Below, in pieces: positions 1-9,667 of a DNA stretch of 64,000 nucleotides. A program made the position numbers and the translations under genes. The stretch's first letter is position 1, and every line of letters starts with the position of its first letter. The notes below the pieces were generated by a model that saw nothing but the letters and a program-made list of their open reading frames with translations, was not told where the DNA came from and ran no database searches. Source of the stretch: Spirochaetota bacterium (GTDB lineage Bacteria; Spirochaetota; Spirochaetia; Sphaerochaetales; Sphaerochaetaceae); the NCBI GenBank assembly GCA_918298275.1, contig CAKJZO010000002.1, positions 1 through 64,000 on the forward strand, written 5' to 3'.

Positions 1-1
1 G

Positions 2-493
2 AACATGAGGTATGTGGAGGACGGGGACTACTTCATCTGCAGGAACAACCGCAGACTGACATTCTCAGGAGCCAGAATCCGCAAGGACCATGCCGAACCG
101 ATCAGAACCTATGAATGCCGTTGGGGTTGTGTCTCCTGCCCTTACAGGAAAAGCTGCATCAGAAGTCCGAAGAAGAACAGGTACAGGAAGTTCGATGTCA
201 TGATCAGGCATCATCTGAACCGATGTCTTGCCTATGAGAGGTTATCATCAGACTTCGGTGCCGAAGTCAGGGCAAACAGGAGTATTCAGGTCGAAGGCCG
301 GTTCGCATTCCAGAAACAGCAGTTCGGACTGCGCAGGTTCAGTTCATTCGGCAGGACCAGAGTATTCTCCGAATGGATCATCTGCTGCATGGCAGTGAAC
401 ACCGTCCAGCTTGCCGCAAGAATCGAACAGAACAAGGTGGGTACTCCGTTCTGGTATCGCATCAAGGCCGGACCAACAAAAGAAACAGCCTGA
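2..493 (+). CDS. IS1182-family transposase, C-terminal part (cut by window edge)
   Basis: Open from the window edge; CxxCPYRKSC cluster followed by 'RSIQVEGRFAFQKQQFGLRRFSSFGRTRVFSEW', typical of IS1182 transposase C-termini. Confidence 0.75.
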   Translation, partial: NMRYVEDGDYFICRNNRRLTFSGARIRKDHAEPIRTYECRWGCVSCPYRKSCIRSPKKNRYRKFDVMIRHHLNRCLAYERLSSDFGAEVRANRSIQVEGRFAFQKQQFGLRRFSSFGRTRVFSEWIICCMAVNTVQLAARIEQNKVGTPFWYRIKAGPTKETA

Positions 494-609
494 TTTTCTT
501 TCAATCCCCATCACTTCCACGGGGGTAGTCTGCCCTGAAACACAAGTAAACGAGAAAAGAGCCCGACTCCTAATGAATCAGGCTCTCTTTCCATCAAGTT
601 TTCAAAGAA

Positions 610-652
610 AAGGGACTGTGCAGTTTTCTATTCTGCGACAGTCCCTTTTTTG
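610..652. terminator. Hairpin with T-run downstream of the IS1182 tail, abutting the convergent CDS
   Basis: aaaagggactgtGCAG...CTGCgacagtccctttttt. Confidence 0.7.
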
Positions 653-658
653 TTTTCA

Positions 659-1900
659 TCAGGGTTTATTCAGAACGTGCTCTGCCTCAGCAGTCCCATC
701 TGCATGCACTGTAATCAGGGTTCCGCCTATCATGTCGTTATCATGATAGGTGTTGATTCCTGTTTTCATTGTGTAGATGAGATTCACTCCCTGATATTTT
801 ATGTTGATGTTGTTTTTGTGTTCGTGACCGACATAGACCATGTCGATGGTTCCCATCTCCTTGATTTTCTGGAACACTCCGTCATCATAGGGGGGACAGC
901 CTATGAAATCATGGCATACACCCGAGGAACCCTCATATCCTTCTCTCCAGTAGATGGGATTCGAGCTATCATTGTAAGGGATTTTATTAGTCTCCTTTAC
1001 CCAAGCCTGATAATCGTACGCATTGACTTCAACTTTGATGGCTTCTGAAACTGCTTCCAAGTATGCAAATATGGGCATATGGAATATGAGAGTGGATGGT
1101 ACTGCCTCTCCGCCGCCGTATGGCTGGACGCTTTGTGCCATCTTGCTGAACCAGTCAATCTGATTCTTGTTCAGTGAGGCATAGTCACGAATGGCATAAC
1201 GTTCAGCGCTGTAATTGTTTTCGTCATAACTCTGGTATGAGCCGGTATTCATGAATATCAGCGATCTGACTACCTTGAATGTGTCTCCCGTGACCTTGAC
1301 AAGGTTGATGACGTAATTGCCGATTGCAGGGGAGCGTCTGTCCTTCACTACGCTGAGATTTTCCGGACCATCCATGAAAAGGCAGTTTGAATAGCCGTGG
1401 TAGATTTCCGATTGCTCCTTCAGTGAGATTTCGGTCTGCTCGCAGTCATGGTTTCCGAATACGGGTGCCCACGGGGTGTCAAATGAGTTTATCTGGTCAC
1501 ATACGGCGACAAGCGCATCTCTTTGCCCGTATCCCTGGTCTCCTGAGAGGGTAATCATTTCCGGATGTATCTGCTCGACAAGTTCGCTTGTGGTCTTCTT
1601 CATGAACTGGTATCCGGGACTATTCATGATGACATCCTGGTTGGCAACATGAATATCCGCGAAGTTCAATATCGTGAAGGATTCCTTGTCACCGATGTCT
1701 ATGCACTTTACGTAGTCCACATTCGCCACGACCTCATGGTTTTCATTCAGAGTTAAGGAATAGGGGGATGTTATGACCGGTGTGACATCGTTGGGATTGA
1801 AATACTCCACTGGTTCCTGTCTGCATGAAAACAACAGCAGGACCGATACCAAAACTATGAATGGAAGAAGGTTTTTCCCATTGGCTTTTGAGATTCTCAT
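659..1900 (-). CDS. Calcineurin-like metallophosphoesterase lipoprotein
   Basis: Start reassigned to MRISKANGKNLLPFIVLVSVLLLFSC (lipobox); GNHDCE and GHEH motifs. Confidence 0.8.
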   Translation of the reverse strand: MRISKANGKNLLPFIVLVSVLLLFSCRQEPVEYFNPNDVTPVITSPYSLTLNENHEVVANVDYVKCIDIGDKESFTILNFADIHVANQDVIMNSPGYQFMKKTTSELVEQIHPEMITLSGDQGYGQRDALVAVCDQINSFDTPWAPVFGNHDCEQTEISLKEQSEIYHGYSNCLFMDGPENLSVVKDRRSPAIGNYVINLVKVTGDTFKVVRSLIFMNTGSYQSYDENNYSAERYAIRDYASLNKNQIDWFSKMAQSVQPYGGGEAVPSTLIFHMPIFAYLEAVSEAIKVEVNAYDYQAWVKETNKIPYNDSSNPIYWREGYEGSSGVCHDFIGCPPYDDGVFQKIKEMGTIDMVYVGHEHKNNINIKYQGVNLIYTMKTGINTYHDNDMIGGTLITVHADGTAEAEHVLNKP

Positions 1901-2023
1901 GAAGCTATTATCACTTATGCTTTTTATTGCAGTCAACGAAAAGGTTTCTGCCTTTCTCTTGTATACTCTTTGATGTTTTTTTGTTAACTTATCTTTTGTA
2001 AGGACAAGAAGGTTAATCGGATT

Positions 2024-3148
2024 ATGGCTGATAAACGAGACTACTACGAAGTGCTTGGAGTTTCCAAGACCGCAACACAGGAAGAGATAAAGAAGGCATA
2101 CAGAAAGCTGGCGATCGAGAACCATCCCGACCGCAACCCCGGAGACAAGGCAGCGGAGGAAAGGTTCAAGGAAGCCACGGAGGCCTACGAGGTGCTCTCT
2201 GACGAGACCAAGAGAAAGAACTACGACAACTACGGCTTTGCCAGCGTAGACGGTTCCCAGGGCTTCGGCGGAGCTGCATACAGGGACTTCAGCGATTTGT
2301 TCTCAGGCGGCTTCGGTAGCATCTTCGAGGATCTCTTCGGCTTCGGCGGCGGTGCTTCCAGAGCAAGATCCCAGGGAAATTCCAACGTAGGTCAGAGCAT
2401 CAGGGTGAACATCGAGGTCGACCTTCAGGACATAGTCCAGGACTTCAAGAAAGAGATGACCTATTCGCACCAGGTGGCCTGCGAGGCCTGCCACGGTACG
2501 GGATCCGCACACGGAACGGCATCCAACAAGACCTGCCCGACGTGCGGCGGTATGGGCCAGATCAGACAGTCCAGCGGATTCTTCTCCATGTCCAGAACCT
2601 GTCCCACCTGTGGAGGCAGAGGTTCCGTGATCACAGATCCCTGTCCCAACTGCAGGGGAACCGGAACAATCAGAAAGAGCCAGACGCTTAAGATAAAGAT
2701 TCCCGCAGGCATTGAAAGTGGAAGCGACATCATCATCCCGCAGATGGGAAATGCAGTTGCAAACGTCGCCACACCCGGAGATCTGTATGTCCGCGTCAAT
2801 GTCAGACCGCACCGATACTTTGTCAGAAGCGGAGAGGACCTCTATGTCCAGATTCCGATTTCGATGACCCAGGCGGCACTCGGTTTGGATATAAATGTGC
2901 GCAACCTTGAAGGAGAGACCATCAAAGTCACTATTCCTGCAGGAATCCAGAACGGAAAGATCATCCGTGTGCGCAATCAGGGACTGCCGCGTTACCGCAA
3001 TGCTGAATCAAAAGGCGACATGTACATCAAGGTCCAGATCGAGACACCCAAGCGTCTCGGCATGAAGGCCAAGCAGATAATGAAGGAACTCTCCGAAGCC
3101 ATGGGAGAGAACGATACGCCGACGCCCGTTCAATTCGAGAACAACTGA
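2024..3148 (+). CDS. dnaJ: Chaperone protein DnaJ
   Basis: J-domain with HPD, G/F-rich linker, four CxxCxGxG-type zinc repeats. Confidence 0.97.
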   Translation: MADKRDYYEVLGVSKTATQEEIKKAYRKLAIENHPDRNPGDKAAEERFKEATEAYEVLSDETKRKNYDNYGFASVDGSQGFGGAAYRDFSDLFSGGFGSIFEDLFGFGGGASRARSQGNSNVGQSIRVNIEVDLQDIVQDFKKEMTYSHQVACEACHGTGSAHGTASNKTCPTCGGMGQIRQSSGFFSMSRTCPTCGGRGSVITDPCPNCRGTGTIRKSQTLKIKIPAGIESGSDIIIPQMGNAVANVATPGDLYVRVNVRPHRYFVRSGEDLYVQIPISMTQAALGLDINVRNLEGETIKVTIPAGIQNGKIIRVRNQGLPRYRNAESKGDMYIKVQIETPKRLGMKAKQIMKELSEAMGENDTPTPVQFENN

Positions 3149-3153
3149 GGTAG

Positions 3154-3909
3154 ATGATGGGAACCAGAATCACAGGCATCCATGCAATCGAAGAGGCTCT
3201 TAAGAACGCCTCGAGAGGAAGCACCCTTTATCTCCTGCGCGGAGACAAGCGCAACAGCTCCCTGGAGTTCAAGGCCATGGCCAACGGAAAGACTGCAGTC
3301 AAGAAGGTATCGGAAATCGAACTCAACAGACTGGCAGGTTCGGAGGATCATAGGGGAGCGGTCCTGGATCTGGGAATCAGGACCATGCAGAGCCAGGGCG
3401 GAAGAATCCGAGAGATGTCCGTCGTCGATTTCTGCAAGAGCCTCAAGGAGAACGACGGGGCCCTGGTGCTTGCCTTGGATGAAATAACCGATCCGCACAA
3501 CCTCGGAGCCATCCTCAGAAGCGCCGACCAGTTCTCGGCAGCCCTCATAATCGTTCCCGAGCGCAGAAGCGCAAGCGCAAACGAGACTGTCATCAGAATC
3601 TCCTCCGGTGCCGCACAGTATGTGACTATGGCAACGGTACCCAATCTTGCCCGCGAGCTGGATGTACTGAAGCAGTACGGCTTCTGGGTCTACGGTGCGG
3701 ATATGAACGGAGACAGCTCCTACAACATGAAGTTCCCCAAGAGGACAGTAATAGTCATGGGAAGCGAGGGAAGCGGCATGAGATCCCTGGTAAGGGCCAA
3801 GTGCGACCACATAGTCTCCATCCCGATGTCCGGACACATCGATTCGCTCAATGTCTCGGTTGCAGCCGGGATTCTCATGTACGAGTTCAGAAGGAGCAAC
3901 CCGGTTTGA
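3154..3909 (+). CDS. rlmB: SpoU/TrmH-family 23S rRNA 2'-O-methyltransferase (RlmB-like)
   Basis: LDEITDPHNLGAILRSA, VMGSEGSGM and SIPMSGHIDSLNVSVAAGI motifs. Confidence 0.85.
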   Translation: MMGTRITGIHAIEEALKNASRGSTLYLLRGDKRNSSLEFKAMANGKTAVKKVSEIELNRLAGSEDHRGAVLDLGIRTMQSQGGRIREMSVVDFCKSLKENDGALVLALDEITDPHNLGAILRSADQFSAALIIVPERRSASANETVIRISSGAAQYVTMATVPNLARELDVLKQYGFWVYGADMNGDSSYNMKFPKRTVIVMGSEGSGMRSLVRAKCDHIVSIPMSGHIDSLNVSVAAGILMYEFRRSNPV

Positions 3910-5033
3910 GGCGGATTCCTGCAGTCCTTGCAGTACTGTTCTGTGTCCTGCTGCTCTGCTGTTGCAACGGGAATGTGCCGCTTAAGGCTTCCTACACCAC
4001 AAGCAGCTACACACTGAGCCTCGAAGGAGACAAGGTCGTCTCCGACACCGACTGGGTGGTGAACCTGAATAAACCCAAGGACAGGGATTTCGTAATCCTC
4101 AATATCACTGACATACAGCTGAGTACCACCGAGTACATCCTCAATTTCGACCACATCAGGGATATGGTCACATCCCTTGTAGAGAAAACGAAACCCGACC
4201 TGATCACCTATCTGGGCGATATGTCCTACGGACACTGGGGCTCGGATCTGGGCATCTGCTCATTCATAGACAGCTTCGGCATTCCCTGGGCTCCTGTCTT
4301 CGGCAACCATGACATGGAGGATTCGGGAATGGCTCCCGATACCCTTGCACAGGTTTTCAGAAGCTTCCGAAACTGTGTTTTCAGGGACGGTCCGAGCCTT
4401 CTTGCCGTCGATCCGTCATACAACGTCGAGGACAAGGGCAACTATGTCGTGAACATAGTAGATGTACAGAACGATGGCTTTGAGGTCGTAAAATCGCTTG
4501 TTTTCTTCAATTCCGGGACAGAAGGCGCCACGGAGCTTCAGATTCAGTGGTATCAGGACTGCATGGACAGCGTAAGTCCATACAGCGGATCCGATCCGGT
4601 TTCCTCTGCCGTCTTCATGCACATCCCCATCTACGAGTACCGAACGGCAATCCTTGCTGCATGCAAATCCCGCTATATAACACCGGCACAAAGCTATGAC
4701 CCATCGTCATGGAACCCCGGCTACGAAGGATCCTTCGGAGTCTGGCACGAGGGAATAGGGTACAGGGACGGAAAGCCCGGCTTTGCGGACCTTCTGAAGG
4801 CCAAGGGCAATGACCTTCTGGTCTGCGGCCACAACCACACGAACAGTTTCTGCGTCTATTACGAAGGAATGACATATCTCTATGCCCTGAAGACCGGGCC
4901 CGGATGCTACTACGAAGAAGGTATGGAAGGCGGAACCGAAATAAGGGTTTCCGCATCAGGCTCTTTCGATGTCACCCACTGGTATTTCTACGACGGACAG
5001 GGCTGTTTCAACCGGCCGCAGGACTTCATCTGA
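3906..5033 (+). CDS. Calcineurin-like metallophosphoesterase lipoprotein, paralog of 659..1900
   Basis: TTG start overlapping the rlmB stop gives MRRIPAVLAVLFCVLLLCCCN; GNHDME and CGHNH motifs; shared YEGSxGVxH segment with the 659 gene. Confidence 0.8.
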   Translation: MRRIPAVLAVLFCVLLLCCCNGNVPLKASYTTSSYTLSLEGDKVVSDTDWVVNLNKPKDRDFVILNITDIQLSTTEYILNFDHIRDMVTSLVEKTKPDLITYLGDMSYGHWGSDLGICSFIDSFGIPWAPVFGNHDMEDSGMAPDTLAQVFRSFRNCVFRDGPSLLAVDPSYNVEDKGNYVVNIVDVQNDGFEVVKSLVFFNSGTEGATELQIQWYQDCMDSVSPYSGSDPVSSAVFMHIPIYEYRTAILAACKSRYITPAQSYDPSSWNPGYEGSFGVWHEGIGYRDGKPGFADLLKAKGNDLLVCGHNHTNSFCVYYEGMTYLYALKTGPGCYYEEGMEGGTEIRVSASGSFDVTHWYFYDGQGCFNRPQDFI

Positions 5034-5619
5034 TTCTGAAGGACAATCCCGCACGGCAACCGGTCAGAACCGTTTCATAGCTTACGTTGGGAATCCTGAT
5101 CAACGGTTTTTCGAATCCGGGGACATAGACCAAACTCAGCAGTGAAAATCCGCCTGCCAAGAACAGGGAAGTCTTTTCTCCAAGATCGAAGACTATTTCC
5201 GTAGTGGGCCTGAGGGCGGCCTCGAAACTCTTTATGGCAGGCTCGGTTCCGAAGATTATGTCAAAGCCCGCATACAGGCGGCAGCCGTGGTTTCCGAAAA
5301 GCCTTAGATAGGTGTAGAGATTCGCACCGAAGAAGTCCGCCAGCCCCAGCTTGAAGCCCTCCCAGAAAGTCAGGTCATTGAAAATCTGTCCGGCAATGCC
5401 GTCTACGATGCAATGGATGGGAAACGGAGTCTCCAGATCCAGGCCGAACTGCCAGTTTACGGTATTGCAGACCACACCCGCTCCCGAGAGAAGGCCCAGG
5501 TGCACATCCACATCAAGATGCTCTCCTTCCGATGCCCCTAATGATGGCGCAGTAAGTAGAAAACACACGAGAAACAATATCGTCAGTATTGTTTTTGGTT
5601 GCTGAATCGGCTTCACCAT
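5026..5619 (-). CDS. Secreted/outer-membrane hypothetical protein
   Basis: Signal peptide ending SLGASEG; alternating beta-strand-like sequence. Confidence 0.55.
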   Translation of the reverse strand: MVKPIQQPKTILTILFLVCFLLTAPSLGASEGEHLDVDVHLGLLSGAGVVCNTVNWQFGLDLETPFPIHCIVDGIAGQIFNDLTFWEGFKLGLADFFGANLYTYLRLFGNHGCRLYAGFDIIFGTEPAIKSFEAALRPTTEIVFDLGEKTSLFLAGGFSLLSLVYVPGFEKPLIRIPNVSYETVLTGCRAGLSFRIR

Positions 5620-5677
5620 GCTGTTATTTTCTTTAATTTCGTTTGAAAATGCAACACATCAGAGCTTGGCATATTTG

Positions 5678-5726
5678 TTGACAAAAGAGAGTAGTAGTAT
5701 TACTTTATCCATAAGGAGTAATACTA
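5678..5726 (+). promoter_or_regulatory. Toxin-antitoxin promoter and palindromic operator
   Basis: TTGACA (5678-5683), 17-nt spacer, TACTTT; inverted repeat AGTATTACT (5696-5704) / AGTAATACT (5717-5725) ending at the ATG. Confidence 0.7.
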
Positions 5727-5986
5727 TGTGCACTATTTCATGCAAAGTTGATGATGAGGTGAAGGCTAATTCCGAGGCAATTTTCGAGTCGTTGGGCATT
5801 ACCATGTCTGCTGCAATCAACATGTTTCTCCGTGCAACCATCAGGGAAGAAGGATTACCGATAAATACAAAACTGAAAACAAGGGATGAGCTGATTCTCG
5901 ATAGGGTAAAGGAAGCCGAGGATCCGAAGAATCTGAGCCCTGTTTTTTCAAGTATGGAAGAAGCAAAGGCCAGGTTGAATGCTTAA
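5726..5986 (+). CDS. RelB/DinJ-family antitoxin
   Basis: MCTISCKVDDEVKANSEAIFESLGITMSAAINMFLRATIREEGLP is a typical RelB/DinJ RHH; aaggag RBS. Confidence 0.9.
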   Translation: MCTISCKVDDEVKANSEAIFESLGITMSAAINMFLRATIREEGLPINTKLKTRDELILDRVKEAEDPKNLSPVFSSMEEAKARLNA

Positions 5987-6041
5987 ACTAAGATTCACGA
6001 ATAGTTTCAAGAAGAACTGCACTTACACAAAAGCTGAATAA
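5979..6041 (+). pseudogene. 5' fragment of a YafQ-family toxin gene
   Basis: ATG overlaps the antitoxin end; MLKLRFTNSFKK is a YafQ N-terminus, then diverges (NCTYTKAE*) after codon 12. Confidence 0.8.
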
Positions 6042-6062
6042 TTATTGAAGTTTCAGCTATAG

Positions 6063-6131
6063 AAGAGGCCGTTTTTGCATATAGATTACATGATTTATAC
6101 GCATTATTTCTATTTTGTGAGACGGCCTCTT
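6063..6131. repeat. 10-bp perfect inverted repeat with 49-nt loop
   Basis: aagaggccgt (6063-6072) / acggcctctt (6122-6131). Confidence 0.6.
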
Positions 6132-6385
6132 ACCTTTTTATTACCACTGCAGACTTGAGGATTATATAATAGCCATCAAAAAACAGATAGGGTATTTTTG
6201 AAATAATTATGTTTTTGCCTAGTTGATTTGCATTTTGATCATATGTAGTTCATCATGGTGGTAGGAGATTGCCGTGATCCTTACCGAACGTGCCGAGCAA
6301 CTGTAAATGATCTCATGAAGATTGTCCCGGGCAATCAGATAGACGAGACCTTCTTCTTCGTGCTTATCTTACTGTCAAATTCCCA

Positions 6386-6742
6386 GTGGAGAAGGACAGG
6401 GAGCTTTTCCATGAATACCTGGTTGAATCCCTGATGGATGACTATGCCAACCTTGATGAGATGAAGGACCATTACAGGAGGGGAGGCCTTGGTGACGGCA
6501 CATGCAAGAAGTTCCTGATAAATGTGCTTGAGAAGGAGCTTGCGCCTATACGCGCCGAGAGGGCGAAGTGGGCATCGGACATAGGGGCTGTGTACGACAT
6601 CCTTCATGAGGGCACGCTCAGGGCGCAGCAGAAGACAAACGCCACCATGGCAAGGGTCCAGAGCGCCATGCGCATCGACTATTTCAAGGACCGCACCATC
6701 ACAGGCGAGTGGGAGAGGCTTCTCAAAGAGGCCAACGTCTGA
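6386..6742 (+). pseudogene. trpS: C-terminal fragment of tryptophanyl-tRNA synthetase
   Basis: MDDYANLDEMKDHYRRGGLGDGTCKKFLINVLEKELAPIRAERAKW...AMRIDYF resembles TrpS C-termini; catalytic core absent. Confidence 0.7.
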
Positions 6743-6746
6743 TGGA

Positions 6747-6777
6747 CGGTTCCAATTGACAATCCATGTGAGATTGT
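6747..6777 (+). repeat. Direct repeat, left copy
   Basis: cggttccaattgacaatccatgtgagattgt; matches 17270..17298 with 2 substitutions and a 2-nt gap. Confidence 0.6.
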
Positions 6778-7101
6778 ATCTGTTTGTTCTCTTTGTGTCA
6801 TCGATTGTTTTGGCGTCTCAGCTTGAGCCTTTCTGAGATTTCTCAGATTGTTGATGTATCAACCCTTCAACTATCTGCAGAATCTTTATTCAAGTGGTCA
6901 GGATGTTCCCAATGAAGTATAGGAATCAGTCTCGGGTGAGCAGGTTTACATGAGTAAACTTGAGTGGCTAAAATTTTAATAACCCTTCTTGCATCTTTTT
7001 TATAAAAAAATGGCAATTTTTTCCATTTATTTTACGATTTTTAGACCACAAAATATAAAAAGTAATTGACTAGGTACTTGTCAAAAACTTAGGAGGAAAA
7101 A

Positions 7102-8691
7102 ATGAAAAGAATCATTAGTATTTTGTTGGTCCTGGCATTAGCAGCATTTGCAGTTTTTGCAACCGGATCAAAAGAAGCTCAGGCTCCCGCAACCACCTCT
7201 CGAGCTCCCGTTGCTCTTTCCTTAGCAATGAACTCAACATGGGGTAACCTATGTCCGCTTTCCGGAACTTCCAGCTACGATCAGTACATTTACGACGCTC
7301 TGTATGAAAAGCTCGTTTTCATCACAGGTGATTATAAGCTTGAAGCAAGAGCCGCTGATTCCTGGGATGTCAGTGCAGACAACACTGTTTACACATTCCA
7401 TTTGAACAAGAACGTCAAATGGTCTGACGGACAGCCAGTAACTGCAAAAGACTGGGTATTTGCTGCACAGCTTGCAACAAACCCCGCTTTCAATACCGCA
7501 AGAAAATCTTTCTATGCTAACTATGAAGGAACAGATGCTTCTGGAAACCAGCTCTCCGACAATAGCGTTGCATGGAAAGCAGTTGACGACTATACACTGC
7601 AGATTACTCTCAAGAAACCGCAGGACATCACAGCTTTCATGATTGCAAACAACAACGCAATCTTCCCATTCCCGGTTCATAAGCTTGGCTCAATCGCACC
7701 GGCAGAAATCCTGGACAATGCTTATTGGCAGAATCCGCTTTGCTGCGGACCAATGGTATTCGAATCACAAGTTGTCGGTTCTGAACTTCACGCAACCGTA
7801 AACAAGGATTATTACCGTGGAGCAATCCAGTTTGACAGCGTCGTATACCACGTAATCCCGCAGAAGCAGCTCGCCACAGCTTTCCTCGCCGGCGAACTTG
7901 ATTTCTCATTCAACTCAATGGCGACACTGGATGACGTCCTTTCGACAATTGAATCTGGCAAAGTAGTTGCAAACTATACTGCAACACCCATTTCCACAGG
8001 TGTTCTTGATTTCAACAGCAAGACTCTTTCAGATGCAAGAATCAGACAGGCTATTCGTTACTGCGTAGATTTGGAGTCTATCGGTCAGGTTCTCTATTCC
8101 GGCGAAGTTGTTATTTCCGCAATGCCGACAGTTCCGAGCGGAGCTTACTACGATCCCAAGTACGAATCTTACGCAGAATATAACCCCGAAAAGGCAAAGG
8201 CACTCTTTGACGCAGCAGGTTGGGACTACAACAGAGTCATCAACTTCGGTACCCCGACAGGACCGAGAGCAGATGCTGCGGCAATCATCCAGCAGTCTCT
8301 GCTCAGCATCGGTGTCAAGTCCGAAATCACAACAGGTGATGCTTCCACAGTCCTCGCAAACGAGAGAAACGGTGTCTACGACATGGGAATCGTAAGTTTT
8401 ACAAACTTCACAAATGATCCTTCCACAATGACATCCAACCTTTATCTGTACTGCTATGGTCTCGACGACACAATGAAGAATCTATTAGATAACGTATCAT
8501 CCAAGCTTACTGAGGCCGATAGAGCTAAAGAAGCTATGAAGTTCTTCGATTACTATTTCGAATACTGCCCGATGACAAACATCTACAAGACTCCGATGTA
8601 CTATGTTAACAGCACAAGAGTTTCTGGTTGGGATTCAACTGCCTCCGTTGCAAACTACAACGTTAACTACATCGACTTCATCGTAAAGTAA
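7102..8691 (+). CDS. Peptide ABC transporter substrate-binding protein (SBP family 5)
   Basis: Signal peptide MKRIISILLVLALAAFAVFA; 'YTFHLNKNVKWSDGQPVTAKDWVFA' signature; aggaggaaaaa RBS. Confidence 0.9.
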   Translation: MKRIISILLVLALAAFAVFATGSKEAQAPATTSRAPVALSLAMNSTWGNLCPLSGTSSYDQYIYDALYEKLVFITGDYKLEARAADSWDVSADNTVYTFHLNKNVKWSDGQPVTAKDWVFAAQLATNPAFNTARKSFYANYEGTDASGNQLSDNSVAWKAVDDYTLQITLKKPQDITAFMIANNNAIFPFPVHKLGSIAPAEILDNAYWQNPLCCGPMVFESQVVGSELHATVNKDYYRGAIQFDSVVYHVIPQKQLATAFLAGELDFSFNSMATLDDVLSTIESGKVVANYTATPISTGVLDFNSKTLSDARIRQAIRYCVDLESIGQVLYSGEVVISAMPTVPSGAYYDPKYESYAEYNPEKAKALFDAAGWDYNRVINFGTPTGPRADAAAIIQQSLLSIGVKSEITTGDASTVLANERNGVYDMGIVSFTNFTNDPSTMTSNLYLYCYGLDDTMKNLLDNVSSKLTEADRAKEAMKFFDYYFEYCPMTNIYKTPMYYVNSTRVSGWDSTASVANYNVNYIDFIVK

Positions 8692-8716
8692 ATAGTTTCA
8701 AAGACATGTTTTTTTG

Positions 8717-8742
8717 GCCTCCGGTTTCGGAGGCTATTTTTT
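8717..8742 (+). terminator. Rho-independent terminator after the SBP gene
   Basis: GCCTCCG-GTTT-CGGAGGC followed by atttttt. Confidence 0.85.
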
Positions 8743-8791
8743 ATACAGAAAATATAACAATGGCCGGTAGCAAAGGGATATGCAATGTTTA

Positions 8792-9568
8792 TTATACGGA
8801 TTCTTTTGAGGACTTACGGTATTGGGAAGGGGTGCACCCGACATGCTTTCTGAAGGTGTTGCTGAAGTAGTAGATGTTCTCATAGCCGCACTCTGTGCTG
8901 ATGCTACCTATTGACTCGTCAGAGGATGAAAGCAGGTGTTTTGCAGCAGTCATTTTCAAATTGATTATATATTCCAGAGGTGTTTTCCCTGTTTCATTTT
9001 GGAAAAGCCGGATGAGTGTGGATTCGGAACAAGAGGCAACTGCTGAAAGTTCCTTCAAACTGAAATTCTCTTTAATGTTTTTCTCGATTAACTGAGTGAC
9101 TTTTCTTACCCGAGATGAAAGCAGATTAATCTCTTCTTCCGATGAATCATTGTCCAGACAATACATCAGAAAAAGGTCGTTTATTATATGCTGTTTTGTC
9201 TGCCATGCGATATCATCCGTCCGCCTGAGTAATTGCCTTAATAGAAGGATGTTAGAGGCTTTCCTCTGTTCGTCTTTTATTTTTAAAACACCGTGAGGTA
9301 GTTTTAATGTTAGGAGATTCTCGGTATTCGGGTTGAAGTACAGCAGCTGAATGCTTACGGGGTTGATTACCTGTCTTTTGAATCTGCTCTTTACCGGGAA
9401 GAAGATTACATCATTACTCTTTGCAATGAATGTCTCTCCGTTTTGGAATGAACACGAGAAACTCCCGCTTTCCACAACGAATAACGCATTTTGCGGCTGA
9501 TGCCCCTCGGTTATCTCAAACTGATTCCTAAAGATTAAAACATGGCTTTTTAAAATTAACGGTTCCAT
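8792..9568 (-). CDS. AraC-family transcriptional regulator
   Basis: C-terminal double HTH '...GYENIYYFSNTFRKHVGCTPSQYRK'; cupin-like N-terminus. Confidence 0.9.
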   Translation of the reverse strand: MEPLILKSHVLIFRNQFEITEGHQPQNALFVVESGSFSCSFQNGETFIAKSNDVIFFPVKSRFKRQVINPVSIQLLYFNPNTENLLTLKLPHGVLKIKDEQRKASNILLLRQLLRRTDDIAWQTKQHIINDLFLMYCLDNDSSEEEINLLSSRVRKVTQLIEKNIKENFSLKELSAVASCSESTLIRLFQNETGKTPLEYIINLKMTAAKHLLSSSDESIGSISTECGYENIYYFSNTFRKHVGCTPSQYRKSSKESV

Positions 9569-9667
9569 AGACTCTTGTATTATTATAATAAATTATAAAT
9601 TTTTAACAATATCTCCTATTTATATTGCATTTTTCAACTTATAAACTATAAAAAAAGGAGTTTCTAA

